Assembly (NCBI GenBank): GCA_014378195.1
Contig: JACMOC010000080.1
Location: 1 to 64,000 of the forward strand
DNA: 64,000 nt
Direction of reading: 5' to 3'
From: Oligoflexus sp.
Lineage (GTDB): Bacteria; Bdellovibrionota_B; Oligoflexia; Oligoflexales; Oligoflexaceae
Positions 63,959-64,000 of the stretch are shown here, in pieces. A program made the translations under genes and the position numbers. Each line of letters begins with the position of its first letter. The first letter of the stretch is position 1. A model generated the notes under the pieces. That model worked only from the letters and a program-made list of their open reading frames with translations. It ran no database searches and was not told where the DNA came from.

Positions 63959-64000
63959 CGATCCCATGCTCCAGCTGAGGGAAGAAAGACATTTCGAACA

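Overview
This window is a 64 kb piece of a bacterial chromosome made almost entirely of core housekeeping genes. No insertion sequence, prophage, CRISPR array, tRNA or rRNA was seen. The gene content suggests a Gram-negative, deltaproteobacterium-like lineage, and my best guess is Bdellovibrionota/Oligoflexia. The reasons are a TolQ/TolR-like cluster with an AgmX/PglI-type TonB-like protein, RNase J, a single-anchor succinate dehydrogenase, an FHA/HD-GYP protein, and parAB embedded in the ATP synthase genes. The lineage is an inference and was not tested by alignment.

Layout. 1-1035 (minus): truncated PAP2 phosphatase and a small secreted protein. 1129-8575 (plus): FHA/HD-GYP regulator, an ExbB-ExbD-ExbD-AgmX energy-transduction cluster, RNase J and a Nudix hydrolase. 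8722-15673 (plus): isocitrate dehydrogenase, PP2C phosphatase, M23 peptidase, SecA, a small tail-anchored protein and RNase PH. 15718-24048 (minus): one colinear run sdhC-sdhA-sdhB-purS-purQ-purL-purF-DUF5522, with coupled overlaps and an internal terminator before purL. 24329-28870 (minus): M16 peptidase, outer-membrane protein, YajC and an ICMT-like methyltransferase. 28988-36513: Rep/UvrD helicase, RpoH, lipid kinase, AmgK-MurU muramate recycling and a LysM lipoprotein. 36941-50166 (plus): dcw cluster rsmH-ftsL-ftsI-murF-mraY-murD-ftsW-murC-ftsQ-ftsA-ftsZ, lacking mraZ, murE, murG, murB and ddl. 50270-52315 (minus): SDR-type protein and GT4 glycosyltransferase. 52404-63958 (minus): F1Fo ATP synthase genes interrupted by parA, parB and a 2 kb non-coding block.

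The most unusual part is that 2 kb block (60092-62062). It holds 13 parS centromere sites; the last 11 (60293-60795) start every 47-49 bp, nine of the ten intervals being 49 or 48 bp, and all point the same way. Each full spacer carries a second small dyad. An AT-rich stretch with several TTGG/CCAA palindromes follows. The block ends with a 14th, perfectly palindromic parS that is also the stem of the intrinsic terminator of the atpB-atpE transcript. With parA and parB beside it, this looks like the chromosome's centromere region and implies that oriC is near, although I found no convincing DnaA boxes.

Functionally the window joins cell-envelope growth and division (dcw, AmgK/MurU, M23, LysM), chromosome segregation (parABS), energy metabolism (SDH, IDH, ATP synthase), purine synthesis, protein export (SecA, YajC) and RNA turnover (RNase J, RNase PH).
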